From NCBI GenBank assembly GCA_017849455.1, contig JAFIGX010000024.1:620001-684000 (forward strand): DNA of 64,000 nt, given 5' to 3'. The stretch's first letter is position 1. Each line of letters begins with the position of its first letter. Source of the stretch: Pseudobacter sp. Its GTDB lineage: Bacteria; Bacteroidota; Bacteroidia; Chitinophagales; Chitinophagaceae. The notes beneath the pieces are model-generated. The model was not told where the DNA came from, searched no databases, and saw nothing but the letters and a program-made list of their open reading frames with translations. The position numbers and the translations under genes are program-made. Below are positions 18,494-26,164 of the stretch, piece after piece.

Positions 18494-19564
18494 ATGCGCC
18501 CTCATTCCCTATTTGGCTTCCTATTGTGCTTACTGCTATCAAACGTAGTTGCTGCACAAAATAAAAACCCCTTTCAGAGCATTGGGAAGAAGGGAAAAAT
18601 TTTGACCCTCTCCAATGGACGCTATGAGGAATTATTTGACCAGGATAGCATTCAACAAATCGGCACTGCCCTGGTGAACATATATCAAATGAAGGTAGTA
18701 AGGCTACTAAATGAGAATGAAGCTAAAAGAGTTTTGGATAATTCCATCTCAAGCAGGTTTTTAAGCGTAGATCCTATGGCAAATTCATATCCAATGCTAA
18801 CACCTTACCAATTTGCATCAAACCGTCCAATAGATGGGACCGATCTGGATGGGCTTGAATGGAAGAAAATGGAAACATTTGATCCTAAAAACGGTGTGAC
18901 CAATATTAAGTTTCAGGTAAGACTGAAAGTCGTCAATGATTCTAAAATATTTACAGATGTACAAAAATTAAAAGCGGAAATCCAGAAGCAATTTTCGGCT
19001 GCTTTTGAAGGGCAAAGGAAAGGGAACACTACATACTCAGCTTCAATTGAGGTATACTTGGTAGATGATGTCGGCGCTCAAGACTTTTCTGCGATTGTGT
19101 CTGATTTTCCGAAAGGACCGATAAAAGGGTTTTCACCAGGCCCCAATACCCAGAAAAATGCTTTTACTGTAGTAGGTGGAGAAATTGACGAGGATACTAA
19201 GACTAAAACAAAAAGGGATGCAAAATCGGTGGCTCAGGATGTAGTACACGAATTGTTGCATACAGCGAATGTTAAACATCCTGATGATCCAAATAATGAG
19301 GCTGCGGATGTAGATTTAGAGCCTGGCGAGTACAAACTATTACCCAATGGTAAGGTTAAACTTGTTTCCTATAAGCTCGGTGAGAAAGCCAATTTGGAAC
19401 AGGTGGTTCATAATATCATGATTTATAATTTTAAAGTCATCAACGGAAAAAAGGTGACAGAATATGAGCCTGATAAATTCAAAAGAGGGAAAGGCAGCCC
19501 CGACCAGTCGCAAGTTATTTCAGAACAAATAGATAAAGACACAAAGAAAACCGGTAACAAATGA
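18494..19564 (+). CDS. compact secreted Rhs-core protein with C-terminal zinc-metallopeptidase domain (putative toxin)
   Basis: The ATG at 18494 (MRPHSLFGFLLCLLLSNVVAAQ) gives a good signal peptide; TTG at 18470 is an alternative. About 356 residues. Residues 25-80 carry a short N-terminal module (NPFQSIGKKGKILTLSNGRY). Residues 85-125 are an Rhs-associated core tag (SSRFLSVDPMANSYPMLTPY, then QFASNRPIDGTDLDGLEW) normally found at the end of 1000+ residue YD-repeat proteins. The rest is a variable domain with HELLHTANVKH at residues 252-262, an HExxHxxxxxH zinc-binding pattern like that of metzincin peptidases. The YD-repeat shell is absent, so this is a miniature exported Rhs effector. The next gene overlaps it by 4 bp (ATGA), the usual place for an immunity gene. 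Confidence 0.8.
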   Translation: MRPHSLFGFLLCLLLSNVVAAQNKNPFQSIGKKGKILTLSNGRYEELFDQDSIQQIGTALVNIYQMKVVRLLNENEAKRVLDNSISSRFLSVDPMANSYPMLTPYQFASNRPIDGTDLDGLEWKKMETFDPKNGVTNIKFQVRLKVVNDSKIFTDVQKLKAEIQKQFSAAFEGQRKGNTTYSASIEVYLVDDVGAQDFSAIVSDFPKGPIKGFSPGPNTQKNAFTVVGGEIDEDTKTKTKRDAKSVAQDVVHELLHTANVKHPDDPNNEAADVDLEPGEYKLLPNGKVKLVSYKLGEKANLEQVVHNIMIYNFKVINGKKVTEYEPDKFKRGKGSPDQSQVISEQIDKDTKKTGNK

Positions 19565-20010
19565 AATATATTATTTTTCAATTCCTATTGGCAATAGCTT
19601 TTCAAGCTTGCATTGCTCAAAATAAAACAACGCCTTGTAAGGATACATTTGAAGTTGATATTGACAATACCGGTTTGTATGAAAATGCTTCTCTGATCAA
19701 GGATTCGATGCAGAAGAAGCTCGAAATTGTATTCGAAATGGACTTCAATGATAGTATATATATATACTGTGGAACTAAAATTATTCAACATAAAAAAATT
19801 GAGACAAATAAACCGTTAGGAGTCTCTCGGGAAACGGTTAAAATAGATTACTCAAATTATAAAGATACTCCTAGAATCTCCATATTTCTTAAAAAGAAGA
19901 ATGATTGCATTAGCTTTTTCCCAAAACGTGGTAAAAGAATGGCATATATCAATCACATTAATGGGGCTTGGTCAGTTGAGCTATCAAATATTATTCGCGA
20001 GTACAGGTAG
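19561..20010 (+). CDS. small exported protein, candidate immunity partner
   Basis: 149 residues with a signal peptide (MKYIIFQFLLAIAFQACIAQ); cleavage after IAQ or lipidation at Cys17 are both possible. The mature part is small, beta-rich and charged, with three Cys and no catalytic motif. Its start overlaps the stop of the putative metallopeptidase toxin (ATGA), so translation is coupled. No family is recognised. By position and size it is the natural candidate for a periplasmic inhibitor of the upstream domain, although an accessory subunit is equally possible from sequence alone. Confidence 0.7.
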   Translation: MKYIIFQFLLAIAFQACIAQNKTTPCKDTFEVDIDNTGLYENASLIKDSMQKKLEIVFEMDFNDSIYIYCGTKIIQHKKIETNKPLGVSRETVKIDYSNYKDTPRISIFLKKKNDCISFFPKRGKRMAYINHINGAWSVELSNIIREYR

Positions 20011-20077
20011 GACTTGGTCTATTGAATTGTGTGTTTTTAACAGAAATCGTAAGCGGTAGAATTAATAGTCAGGAGAT

Positions 20078-21163
20078 ATGAAATTAGTTTTTCGAGCATA
20101 TTGTTTGATATTGATACTTGTTTCTGAATTAGTGAAGGCTAATCCTTATTGTCCGGATTCCATTCCTGCAACTTACGATAACTGCTTTCAAAAAATTAAT
20201 GAATTATTGATAGAGAATGGGTCATTTAGGGAGGCAGTATTTATTACAGAGAAGGCGTTTAATGATTCCTTAATAAAAGAGCGTGATTTTGACCAATTTG
20301 TTGACGCTATCACCCAATTTATACAAAAGCATAAGCAACGTTTTCAACTAAGGCGCTACCATGAGAGCGACGGAGAAAATTACTTACTTAATAGAGCAAT
20401 TGCTTCAACGCTCTTTGATACATTGACGGTTAAGGCAGGAAGAGTAGTGGGAAAGACTACACTCTTTCGCTATAATTTTGATGATCCTTTGGGGAAGGCC
20501 GATTGGTCAAATATGTTTGTGTCAAAGTTGTTCGTAACCCACAAAGGTAATTGTCATAGCTTAGCATATCTGTATAAAATTCTTGCCGATGAAGTAAATG
20601 CAAAATGTTGGCTTTCGTTATCTCCAAATCATATCTACATTAGAAATTTTAGTCGTCAAATAGGCTGGTACAATACTGAAACAACCAGTGGTTTATTTCC
20701 TACTGATGCGTGGATTGCCACTACTGGATATGTTTCTACCGATGCCATCCGAAGTGGTATTTACTTGGATACATTAAGTAATCAACAATCTATCGCTTTA
20801 TGTATGTTAGATCTTGCCAAAGGGTATGAGTTTCAAACACACAACTATTACGATGGCTTCATTTTGAAATGCTGCGACGTGGTATTGCAATATCACCCCG
20901 TTAATCCAAGTGCATTACTTTTGAAAGCCGAAACCCTTAACCACCTTTATAAAAAACAATCAGAAGAAAAGAATACGGATACTGCTATAACATATTCACT
21001 GATGGAACAAATGTATATTGCACTAGCAAAACTTCATTACCGGGAAATGCCAGAAACAATGTATAAGCAATGGTTAGCTAGGTTAACTAAGGAAAAGGAT
21101 AGATATACGAATAAAAAGATGCACAAAGTGGTCAATGCTCACAAGCATCCTTCAATAAAGTAA
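20078..21163 (+). CDS. secreted transglutaminase-like protein, paralogue 2
   Basis: 361 residues with an N-terminal signal (MKLVFRAYCLILILVSELVKA). It parallels the gene at 17094 across its length. Shared are YNFDDPLGKADWSNMFVSKL, then GNCHSLAYLYKILADEVN with Cys at about 159, LSLSPNHIYIRNF with His at about 185, a GIYLDTLSNQQ block, and a YYDGFI segment before C-terminal helices. The Cys-to-His spacing is 26 residues in both proteins, and both keep the EMPExxYxxWL motif near the end. It lacks the longer N-terminal linker of paralogue 1. It follows the candidate immunity gene by 67 bp. The duplication around one effector is unusual. Confidence 0.75.
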   Translation: MKLVFRAYCLILILVSELVKANPYCPDSIPATYDNCFQKINELLIENGSFREAVFITEKAFNDSLIKERDFDQFVDAITQFIQKHKQRFQLRRYHESDGENYLLNRAIASTLFDTLTVKAGRVVGKTTLFRYNFDDPLGKADWSNMFVSKLFVTHKGNCHSLAYLYKILADEVNAKCWLSLSPNHIYIRNFSRQIGWYNTETTSGLFPTDAWIATTGYVSTDAIRSGIYLDTLSNQQSIALCMLDLAKGYEFQTHNYYDGFILKCCDVVLQYHPVNPSALLLKAETLNHLYKKQSEEKNTDTAITYSLMEQMYIALAKLHYREMPETMYKQWLARLTKEKDRYTNKKMHKVVNAHKHPSIK

Positions 21164-21363
21164 TGAAACCTGGTTCCCTAAATAATTAGCCTTCTTAGAG
21201 GCACTGTCCATCAGTTGTTAAATAGACTTTTTTCAGTTGTGTATAAATAGTTCTAAGCCTTTTTTATGGCAGTGGTTCAGCAATAAATGGATCAGTTTGA
21301 AAAGTCGGAAGATTGATGTTAAAGTATATTTCGTTGCAATTAAAATAAAAGAAGGGAAAACAG

Positions 21364-21432
21364 TTGGATAAGAGCAAAGAGTTGATTAACTATTTATTAC
21401 CGGAAGCCAACCCGAAAATTCTCAACCTATAA
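21364..21432 (+). mobile_element. remnant of a transposase N-terminus
   Basis: Twenty-two codons read LDKSKELINYLLPEANPKIL and end at a stop. The KELINYLLPE pattern resembles the first residues of the N-terminal protein of ISAon1-like transposons in Bacteroidota (xKxxLLNxLLPEGLLEYF). Nothing else of the element remains. The rest of the 272-base gap (21164-21435) shows no gene; AGGCACTGTCC near 21198 may be a former IS end but I cannot confirm it. Confidence 0.35.
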
Positions 21433-21435
21433 AAC

Positions 21436-22023
21436 ATGAGACATTTTATTTTGACATTCATTTTCATACTTTCAATAGTAGTCGTTAACTCGCAATCTGC
21501 TACTTTGGGATATTATATAACGCACAAGAATGACACTATTACAACCCAAATCAAGATCCGAAAAGGAGCTTTCGGTCAAATAACAAATGATTTCATTAAG
21601 GAAGTTGAAATTGTTGACAGTATAAAAGGCTCAAAAAAATTTGCACCTGATGATATAAAAGGATATGGGTTTCCCTATAATGGATATCAGTACGTTTTTG
21701 TGTCTAAACCCATAAAAGATGGTTCTTATAAATTCTTAACTCCACTATTTGTTGGGCCTAAATCAAGCCTTTACCTATATGGTATACGCGCTTCAGGAGG
21801 TGGTTATGGACTTCCTTCTCAACAGGTATTTTACACTTTTGAAAAGTCCGATGGCACTTACCTGTTTTTAAGAAATATTTTAAACAAGAAATTCAAAAGC
21901 CAACTGAAGGAATTTTATAAGGATAGCCATAAAGCACAGCAATTAATCGACGCAAAACTTCAATATTGGTTAGACCTGGAAAAAGACCTTACTGAAATAT
22001 TACGGACATTCAATAAGGAATAA
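21436..22023 (+). CDS. hypothetical secreted protein
   Basis: 195 residues with a signal peptide (MRHFILTFIFILSIVVVNS). The mature part opens with GYYITHKNDTITTQIKI, a pattern seen in many Bacteroidota exported proteins of unknown role. It contains a SKKFAPDDIKGYGF segment and ends in a charged helix (LEKDLTEILRTF). No catalytic motif is apparent. It lies after the toxin-like set with the same AT-rich composition, separated from it by a transposase remnant. Confidence 0.7.
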   Translation: MRHFILTFIFILSIVVVNSQSATLGYYITHKNDTITTQIKIRKGAFGQITNDFIKEVEIVDSIKGSKKFAPDDIKGYGFPYNGYQYVFVSKPIKDGSYKFLTPLFVGPKSSLYLYGIRASGGGYGLPSQQVFYTFEKSDGTYLFLRNILNKKFKSQLKEFYKDSHKAQQLIDAKLQYWLDLEKDLTEILRTFNKE

Positions 22024-22170
22024 GCCCTACAGTCAACATGAACTGTGTAAGAAACCAACTAGATCAGCAGTTATCTACAGACAATAATTTTTGTACCAAT
22101 AGCTCCCGTGCAACACAAGTTTTTGAAGGCCAATACCTGGCTTTTAGTGCGCCTGGAACAAACAATATTC

Positions 22171-22680
22171 TCAGCGGTTCTTCTGCATTTGTTCGATGGC
22201 GGTCCATCCTTCCGGCGTGATGCCCATGATCTCGGTGGCAACGCCCAGCGTTTGATAAGTGTCGAAGAAAGCCATTCGCGCAATTGGATGGTCCACTTCG
22301 CTGATGACCGCATAACCTTGTTCGCGCAGATCACTGGTGACCCTGGCGAAATCGCTTACTGGCAAACGGAACGCAATATGCTGTGTGCCGCCTGCAGGAT
22401 ACCTGGTGAGGTAGTCATGGAACATGCTTTGGCCCGAAACAGGCTGTATGAGTTCAATGAAAGTACCACCGTTATAAGTCTGGGTGGTCAGCCATTCACC
22501 GGCTACGGACTTGCCATAATAGGTCATAGCCAGATCCTGTGCCCGGATTTGTTCCGGTTGGGGGAAGCCTGCGATGCCCAGGGAGTTGGCAAGGAATTTT
22601 ACGGCGGCGTGAATGTCCGGGACTACCCAACCGATTTGTGCGAGTTCGAGTCCGGCGATGGTGTTGTTGATACTGCTCAT
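22171..22680 (-). CDS. VOC-family (glyoxalase/dioxygenase fold) protein
   Basis: 169 residues. Paired beta-alpha-beta-beta-beta modules are visible: AQIGWVVPDIHAAVKFLANS at about 14-33, GTFIELIQPVSGQSMFHDYL with metal-ligand Glu, then GTQHIAFRLPVSDFARV with His, and a closing ATEIMGITPEG. The His/Glu set fits a single metal site. The substrate cannot be deduced. It stands alone and points towards the AT-rich gene set. Its higher GC marks it as part of the older chromosome. Confidence 0.88.
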   Translation of the reverse strand: MSSINNTIAGLELAQIGWVVPDIHAAVKFLANSLGIAGFPQPEQIRAQDLAMTYYGKSVAGEWLTTQTYNGGTFIELIQPVSGQSMFHDYLTRYPAGGTQHIAFRLPVSDFARVTSDLREQGYAVISEVDHPIARMAFFDTYQTLGVATEIMGITPEGWTAIEQMQKNR

Positions 22681-22894
22681 GTTTATTTGCTGTTAGGTTA
22701 GTTGTTGAACAAAGGTAAAACGGACGGCTTTCTCATGCCAGGGGCATTTGCGGCAATATGAAGGCAGTTTACGACTAATTGCATGTAAGCCTGCAAGGAT
22801 AAACATAATCGGATGGGACGACCATAATGCAATTCAGTAATCTAAATTCGGCGACATGATTACTGCCAAAAGCTCCAAATCATTGAGTAAACGG

Positions 22895-22915
22895 TTCGGG
22901 TTTTGTACCATAGGG
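22895..22915. repeat. gttttgtaccataggg repeat, copy 2
   Basis: This copy (ttcggg + ttttgtaccataggg) differs from copy 1 at 16305-16325 by one base. It is followed by gctcac and, 27 bases later, by a perfect hairpin. Downstream at about 22987-23017 a short frame reads KVHHQEYYV before a stop, reminiscent of the YYVG part of a GIY-YIG nuclease, as is also seen after copy 3. The 22681-23044 gap holds no intact gene. Confidence 0.6.
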
Positions 22916-22942
22916 CTCACAACCAGCCGCTCAGGCAATATC

Positions 22943-22980
22943 AAAGCCGCGTAAATGATGCGATTTACGCGGCTTTTGTG
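22943..22980. terminator. intrinsic terminator-type hairpin
   Basis: AAAGCCGCGTAAAT (22943-22956) pairs perfectly with ATTTACGCGGCTTT (22963-22976) around the 6-base loop GATGCG, with T-rich sequence following. The flanking A and T runs make it potentially bidirectional. It may serve the minus-strand gene at 23045-23494 as well as belong to the repeat element at 22895. Confidence 0.8.
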
Positions 22981-23044
22981 TTTTTAAAGTACACCACCAG
23001 GAATATTATGTCTGATGGCCTGTGAATGCAATAGACTTATCGAA

Positions 23045-23494
23045 TCATGCGTCCGGTATTTCAGGCTCTACCAGCTTCGCCAGTTTTTCCAACGATTCCT
23101 GCCAGCCTAAATAGCACATTTCTGCAGGTATAGCTGAGGGAATTCCTTCCTGCGTAATTTTTATTTCTGTACCCGCAATGGTTTTCCGAAGCCAGACAGT
23201 CGTGGTCATTTCTCCCGGCAGGTTGGGATCATCAAATTTATCAGTGTATTTCAAAAACTCATTCGGTTTGAGTTCCAGGTATGTCCCACCGAATGAATGG
23301 CTATTACCGGTTGAAAAGTTTTGGAATGACATTTTATGGGAACCACCTGTCTCTACATTCATTTGATGGACGGTACAAAGAAATCCATAAGGAGGTAACC
23401 ATGAAGCGACTGCCGACGCTTCAGTAAATGCCCGGTATACTTTTTCCGGAGATGCTTTAAGAACTCTGTGTAGTGAAACAGCATTGTTTGACAT
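23045..23494 (-). CDS. SRPBCC/AHSA1-family protein
   Basis: 149 residues with the AHSA1-type START-like fold: LHRVLKASPEKVYRAFTEA, then ASWLPPYGF, GGSHKMSFQNFSTGNSHSFG, and the C-terminal helix YLGWQESLEKLAKLVEP. Members bind hydrophobic ligands in a deep pocket and are often paired with ArsR-type regulators, but no regulator is adjacent here. Expected to be cytoplasmic. The specific ligand is unknown. Confidence 0.9.
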   Translation of the reverse strand: MSNNAVSLHRVLKASPEKVYRAFTEASAVASWLPPYGFLCTVHQMNVETGGSHKMSFQNFSTGNSHSFGGTYLELKPNEFLKYTDKFDDPNLPGEMTTTVWLRKTIAGTEIKITQEGIPSAIPAEMCYLGWQESLEKLAKLVEPEIPDA

Positions 23495-23678
23495 AAGAGA
23501 TATTTTTGTTCCTACTCGTCTGGCTTTTCGGTTCCGCCCGTTTTTGGAGTGGTCGCTGCTCCACTTACCTATAATGCTGGTGGTTTATCTATTAACTTCG
23601 ACACAGCAAAGATGGTAAGAAGATTGAATTTCTATAGAGGCTATATAGGACAATTTAAAGGGCTATTTGCGACCTGGC

Positions 23679-23692
23679 TACCATAGGGTCCA
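23679..23692. repeat. taccatagggtcca repeat, copy 3 (diverged)
   Basis: The sequence gcgacctggctaccataggg shares its 3' ten bases with copies 1 and 2 but has a different 5' half. As with copy 2, it is followed at once by a GC-rich hairpin and T-run, and then by a nuclease-like remnant, so the three parts probably move or spread as a unit. Confidence 0.5.
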
Positions 23693-23695
23693 CGA

Positions 23696-23727
23696 AAGTC
23701 GCCTTCAAAAGAGGCGGCTTTTTTTAT
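23696..23727 (+). terminator. intrinsic terminator-type hairpin
   Basis: AAGTCGCCT (23696-23704) pairs with AGGCGGCTT (23712-23720), allowing one G-T pair, with a short loop and seven T residues after the stem. No intact plus-strand gene ends here. It appears to be part of the repeat element with copy 3 of the taccataggg motif. Confidence 0.7.
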
Positions 23728-23734
23728 GCATTAA

Positions 23735-23878
23735 CTATATGGTCTTTATTCCGGAAAGTCTTACAAATACTATGTCGGCGCATCTGTGGGACCGGATGCG
23801 AAAAGAGGTGAACTGCACATCAGAAAAACAGAAATCCAGACAATATACCGAACCATTGATAGCTCAATGAGCGCCTGA
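23735..23878 (+). pseudogene. remnant of a small GIY-YIG nuclease
   Basis: A 47-codon open frame reads LYGLYSGKSYKYYVGASVG, then PDAKRGELHIRKTEIQTIYR, and stops at 23876-23878. The opening matches the GIY-YIG signature as it appears in small UPF0213-like proteins (YILYS...KYYVGxS). The start codon is lost (TAA directly upstream) and the conserved Arg/His/Glu part is garbled or missing. It sits directly after the repeat and hairpin. Confidence 0.45.
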
Positions 23879-23897
23879 TTTTGATCTTTAATGTTTT

Positions 23898-25631
23898 TTA
23901 ATCCACAATACTCGAAGACGACAGGATTTTTGAATCAGCATATTTCCAGGATTCTTCAAAAGAGGATTTGGCTTTTTGGGCCTCACTGTTTCTGTTCTGT
24001 AATGCCAATGAGTTATATAATCCGATCAGTGCCCAGCCATTTCTGCGCCAGGTCTGCAGGTCCTGATTGTAAATTTTCTCTGCTTCAGCATATTTTCCCG
24101 CCTTGAGTAATACCGCCCCTAGATGATGTCTGACAGAGAAAAACCAATCGGGCGGCTCATTGTAGTTGAGATTGTCTTCAATGGTAACAGCTTCTTCCAG
24201 CAAAGAAGCCGATTTAGCCAACTGACCTTGTTTGAATGCTATTCCGGCCGACAATACTTTTGTAGCGATCTGTACAAGATCGGCCGTCGTATTAATGCCC
24301 CAAATGGTTAGCAGTTGAAGTGTGGTGTCGGCGGCTAAGGTGTGCAGGCTATCCATTTCTTTTTGTGCCTTAGGCAGTTCATTCTTTCCTAAATAAGCCA
24401 TACCTCTTGCGTAATGCCAGATAGCCCTGGGGTACACAAGGTCTTTTGCCGGAGGCGTGAGCGAAGCAATAGTATCCCACATCGAAAACTTTACGGCTAT
24501 ATAATAAGGGATGGTATAATAATGTTGCAATGTTCCCCAGCCGGGCATGCGCATGATGTCCGCTACAGTATGTCGTTGTAAATTCATTGCCGCCTCCCAG
24601 GCTAATTTTGAATGCCCTTCCAACGTGGCTGTTGCAGCCAAAAAATGATAATTGTGCGGATAATATGCCAATGGATAAGCGCCTTGTGCATGACATGCTG
24701 TGGTGTAAGTACTATCAACGTTCACTGCCTGAATATTAGCCAGCGAGCCCTGATGATAGTCTCCGGTGTTGATGTAAATATGCGAGGGCATGTGTACCAG
24801 ATGACCCGAACCTGGTACTAAAGTCTCAAGCAGCTTTGCACTTGTCAACGCTTTTTCAGGAGTGGCTGAGGCTTCCAACGCATGGATGTAAAAATGATGT
24901 GCTCCTGGATGCCTGGGGTTGATTTTTATAAGATGTTCCAGTATAGCCAGCAGCTCCGGTGTCCATTGCCTGGGCGCTTTTGTTTTTTTATCATATAAAT
25001 CCCAGGGGTGAAGGTCCATCATCGCCTCAGCATACAAAGCCCCGATATCAGGATCGGCAGGATATTGGGCATAGATCTTTTTCATAGCTGCGGCATAAGC
25101 AATATCCAATGGCCTACGGTCAGCCGGCGGCTTCGCCGCATACCGGGTGGTCAATGCTTCAATCAATGCAACTTCTTTTGGCGTGCAATTTTTGGCCAGC
25201 AATTTTGCTTTAGAAGACGCTTCGTACGCACGCTGAAAATTATCCTCCTCCATTCCACCATTGTAGTTAGGGCCCAGCACATACGCAAAACCCCAGTAGG
25301 CCATGGCACAGGTGGAATCCAACCGGATTGCTTCATAAAACGATCTTGCCGCTTCGGCATGGTTAAAACCATAGGCCAGCATCATTCCCTGGGCAAAATA
25401 TTCCTGTGCTTCTTTACTGGACGTTGAAATTTTAAGATCAATACCCTCCAATCCTTCCAATTTTGGCGCTTTTTTCCCTGAACTGTACCAGTCTTTGTCG
25501 CTTGTTTGAGGGTTATAGCAGCCAACCATCCGGGAATCTTTTTCGGTTGACTGGTTTTCTTTGCTTCCATCGCGGTTATTGCATGCAAAAAGAACAGTAA
25601 TGGCAATGAATCTTAAATAACGTTGGCCCAT
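23898..25631 (-). CDS. tetratricopeptide-repeat lipoprotein
   Basis: 577 residues with a signal ending in VLFACNN, a lipobox. Most of the protein is helical TPR: AEAARSFYEAIRLDSTCAMA, then GHSKLAWEAAMNLQRHTV, and a typical C-terminal pair YAEAEKIYNQDLQTWRRNGW. There is a conserved HPGAHHFYIHALEAS block and LVHMPSHIYINTGDY, a His-rich signature seen in a widespread family of bacterial TPR proteins of unknown function. No catalytic residues are proven. It stands alone; a broken AraC-type gene lies 140 bp upstream. Confidence 0.85.
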   Translation of the reverse strand: MGQRYLRFIAITVLFACNNRDGSKENQSTEKDSRMVGCYNPQTSDKDWYSSGKKAPKLEGLEGIDLKISTSSKEAQEYFAQGMMLAYGFNHAEAARSFYEAIRLDSTCAMAYWGFAYVLGPNYNGGMEEDNFQRAYEASSKAKLLAKNCTPKEVALIEALTTRYAAKPPADRRPLDIAYAAAMKKIYAQYPADPDIGALYAEAMMDLHPWDLYDKKTKAPRQWTPELLAILEHLIKINPRHPGAHHFYIHALEASATPEKALTSAKLLETLVPGSGHLVHMPSHIYINTGDYHQGSLANIQAVNVDSTYTTACHAQGAYPLAYYPHNYHFLAATATLEGHSKLAWEAAMNLQRHTVADIMRMPGWGTLQHYYTIPYYIAVKFSMWDTIASLTPPAKDLVYPRAIWHYARGMAYLGKNELPKAQKEMDSLHTLAADTTLQLLTIWGINTTADLVQIATKVLSAGIAFKQGQLAKSASLLEEAVTIEDNLNYNEPPDWFFSVRHHLGAVLLKAGKYAEAEKIYNQDLQTWRRNGWALIGLYNSLALQNRNSEAQKAKSSFEESWKYADSKILSSSSIVD

Positions 25632-25771
25632 AAAACTCTTATTTGATTTTTTACATTTCTAAAAGTTTCGTATAACAGGTTGCGGATCGGCGATGGGAAG
25701 GATCATTTATTATTTTGCTCACAGGAAGGATCAGTGCTTGAAGATAATTAAAAAGTATCAGTGTTGCAATA

Positions 25772-26122
25772 TCAGATGATTTGATTCAACGCGGTATTAT
25801 TGAACAGCACAGCTTTACAATTCGACGCGCTTGCTGGTGTTCTTTCCCAAAAACAATCACCAAACATTATTTCAAATCCGTCCAGCCTGGTATCGGAAGT
25901 GAAAGAAAATACCTGCCCTTTGGAAACCAAAAAGATCTCTTTGCCGCCAATTGTATGATCTATTTGTATTACTCCTGTCGCTTCAGGAAGAATAAATATT
26001 CGATTATAGACAACGCTGACGGACCCTGATTCATTGAATCTGGTGTCGGACAGCCTGGAAATTCTAAATGAATCCTTGATCTCCTTATCGATAACCAGGT
26101 TTCGTTTTGCATACATACCCAA
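25772..26122 (-). pseudogene. AraC-type regulator, N-terminal fragment
   Basis: 116 codons read as the ligand-binding cupin half of an AraC regulator (RIFILPEATGVIQIDHTIGG, FLVSKGQVFSF, EIMFGDCFWERTPASASNCK). The frame stops where the linker and the DNA-binding helix-turn-helix pair should begin. The regulator therefore lost its C-terminal 150-180 residues. It faces a likewise truncated SDR gene 50 bp away, as in intact AraC/SDR divergent pairs. Confidence 0.6.
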
Positions 26123-26164
26123 ATCTAAACCAAATCCATCGTTCGTTGATTCAACCTGGTTCTC

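Noticed and set aside
22895..22915. Intact tRNA gene ending at the ttcggg motif
   Set aside because: No acceptor, D or anticodon arms can be folded upstream; only the end resembles a tRNA.
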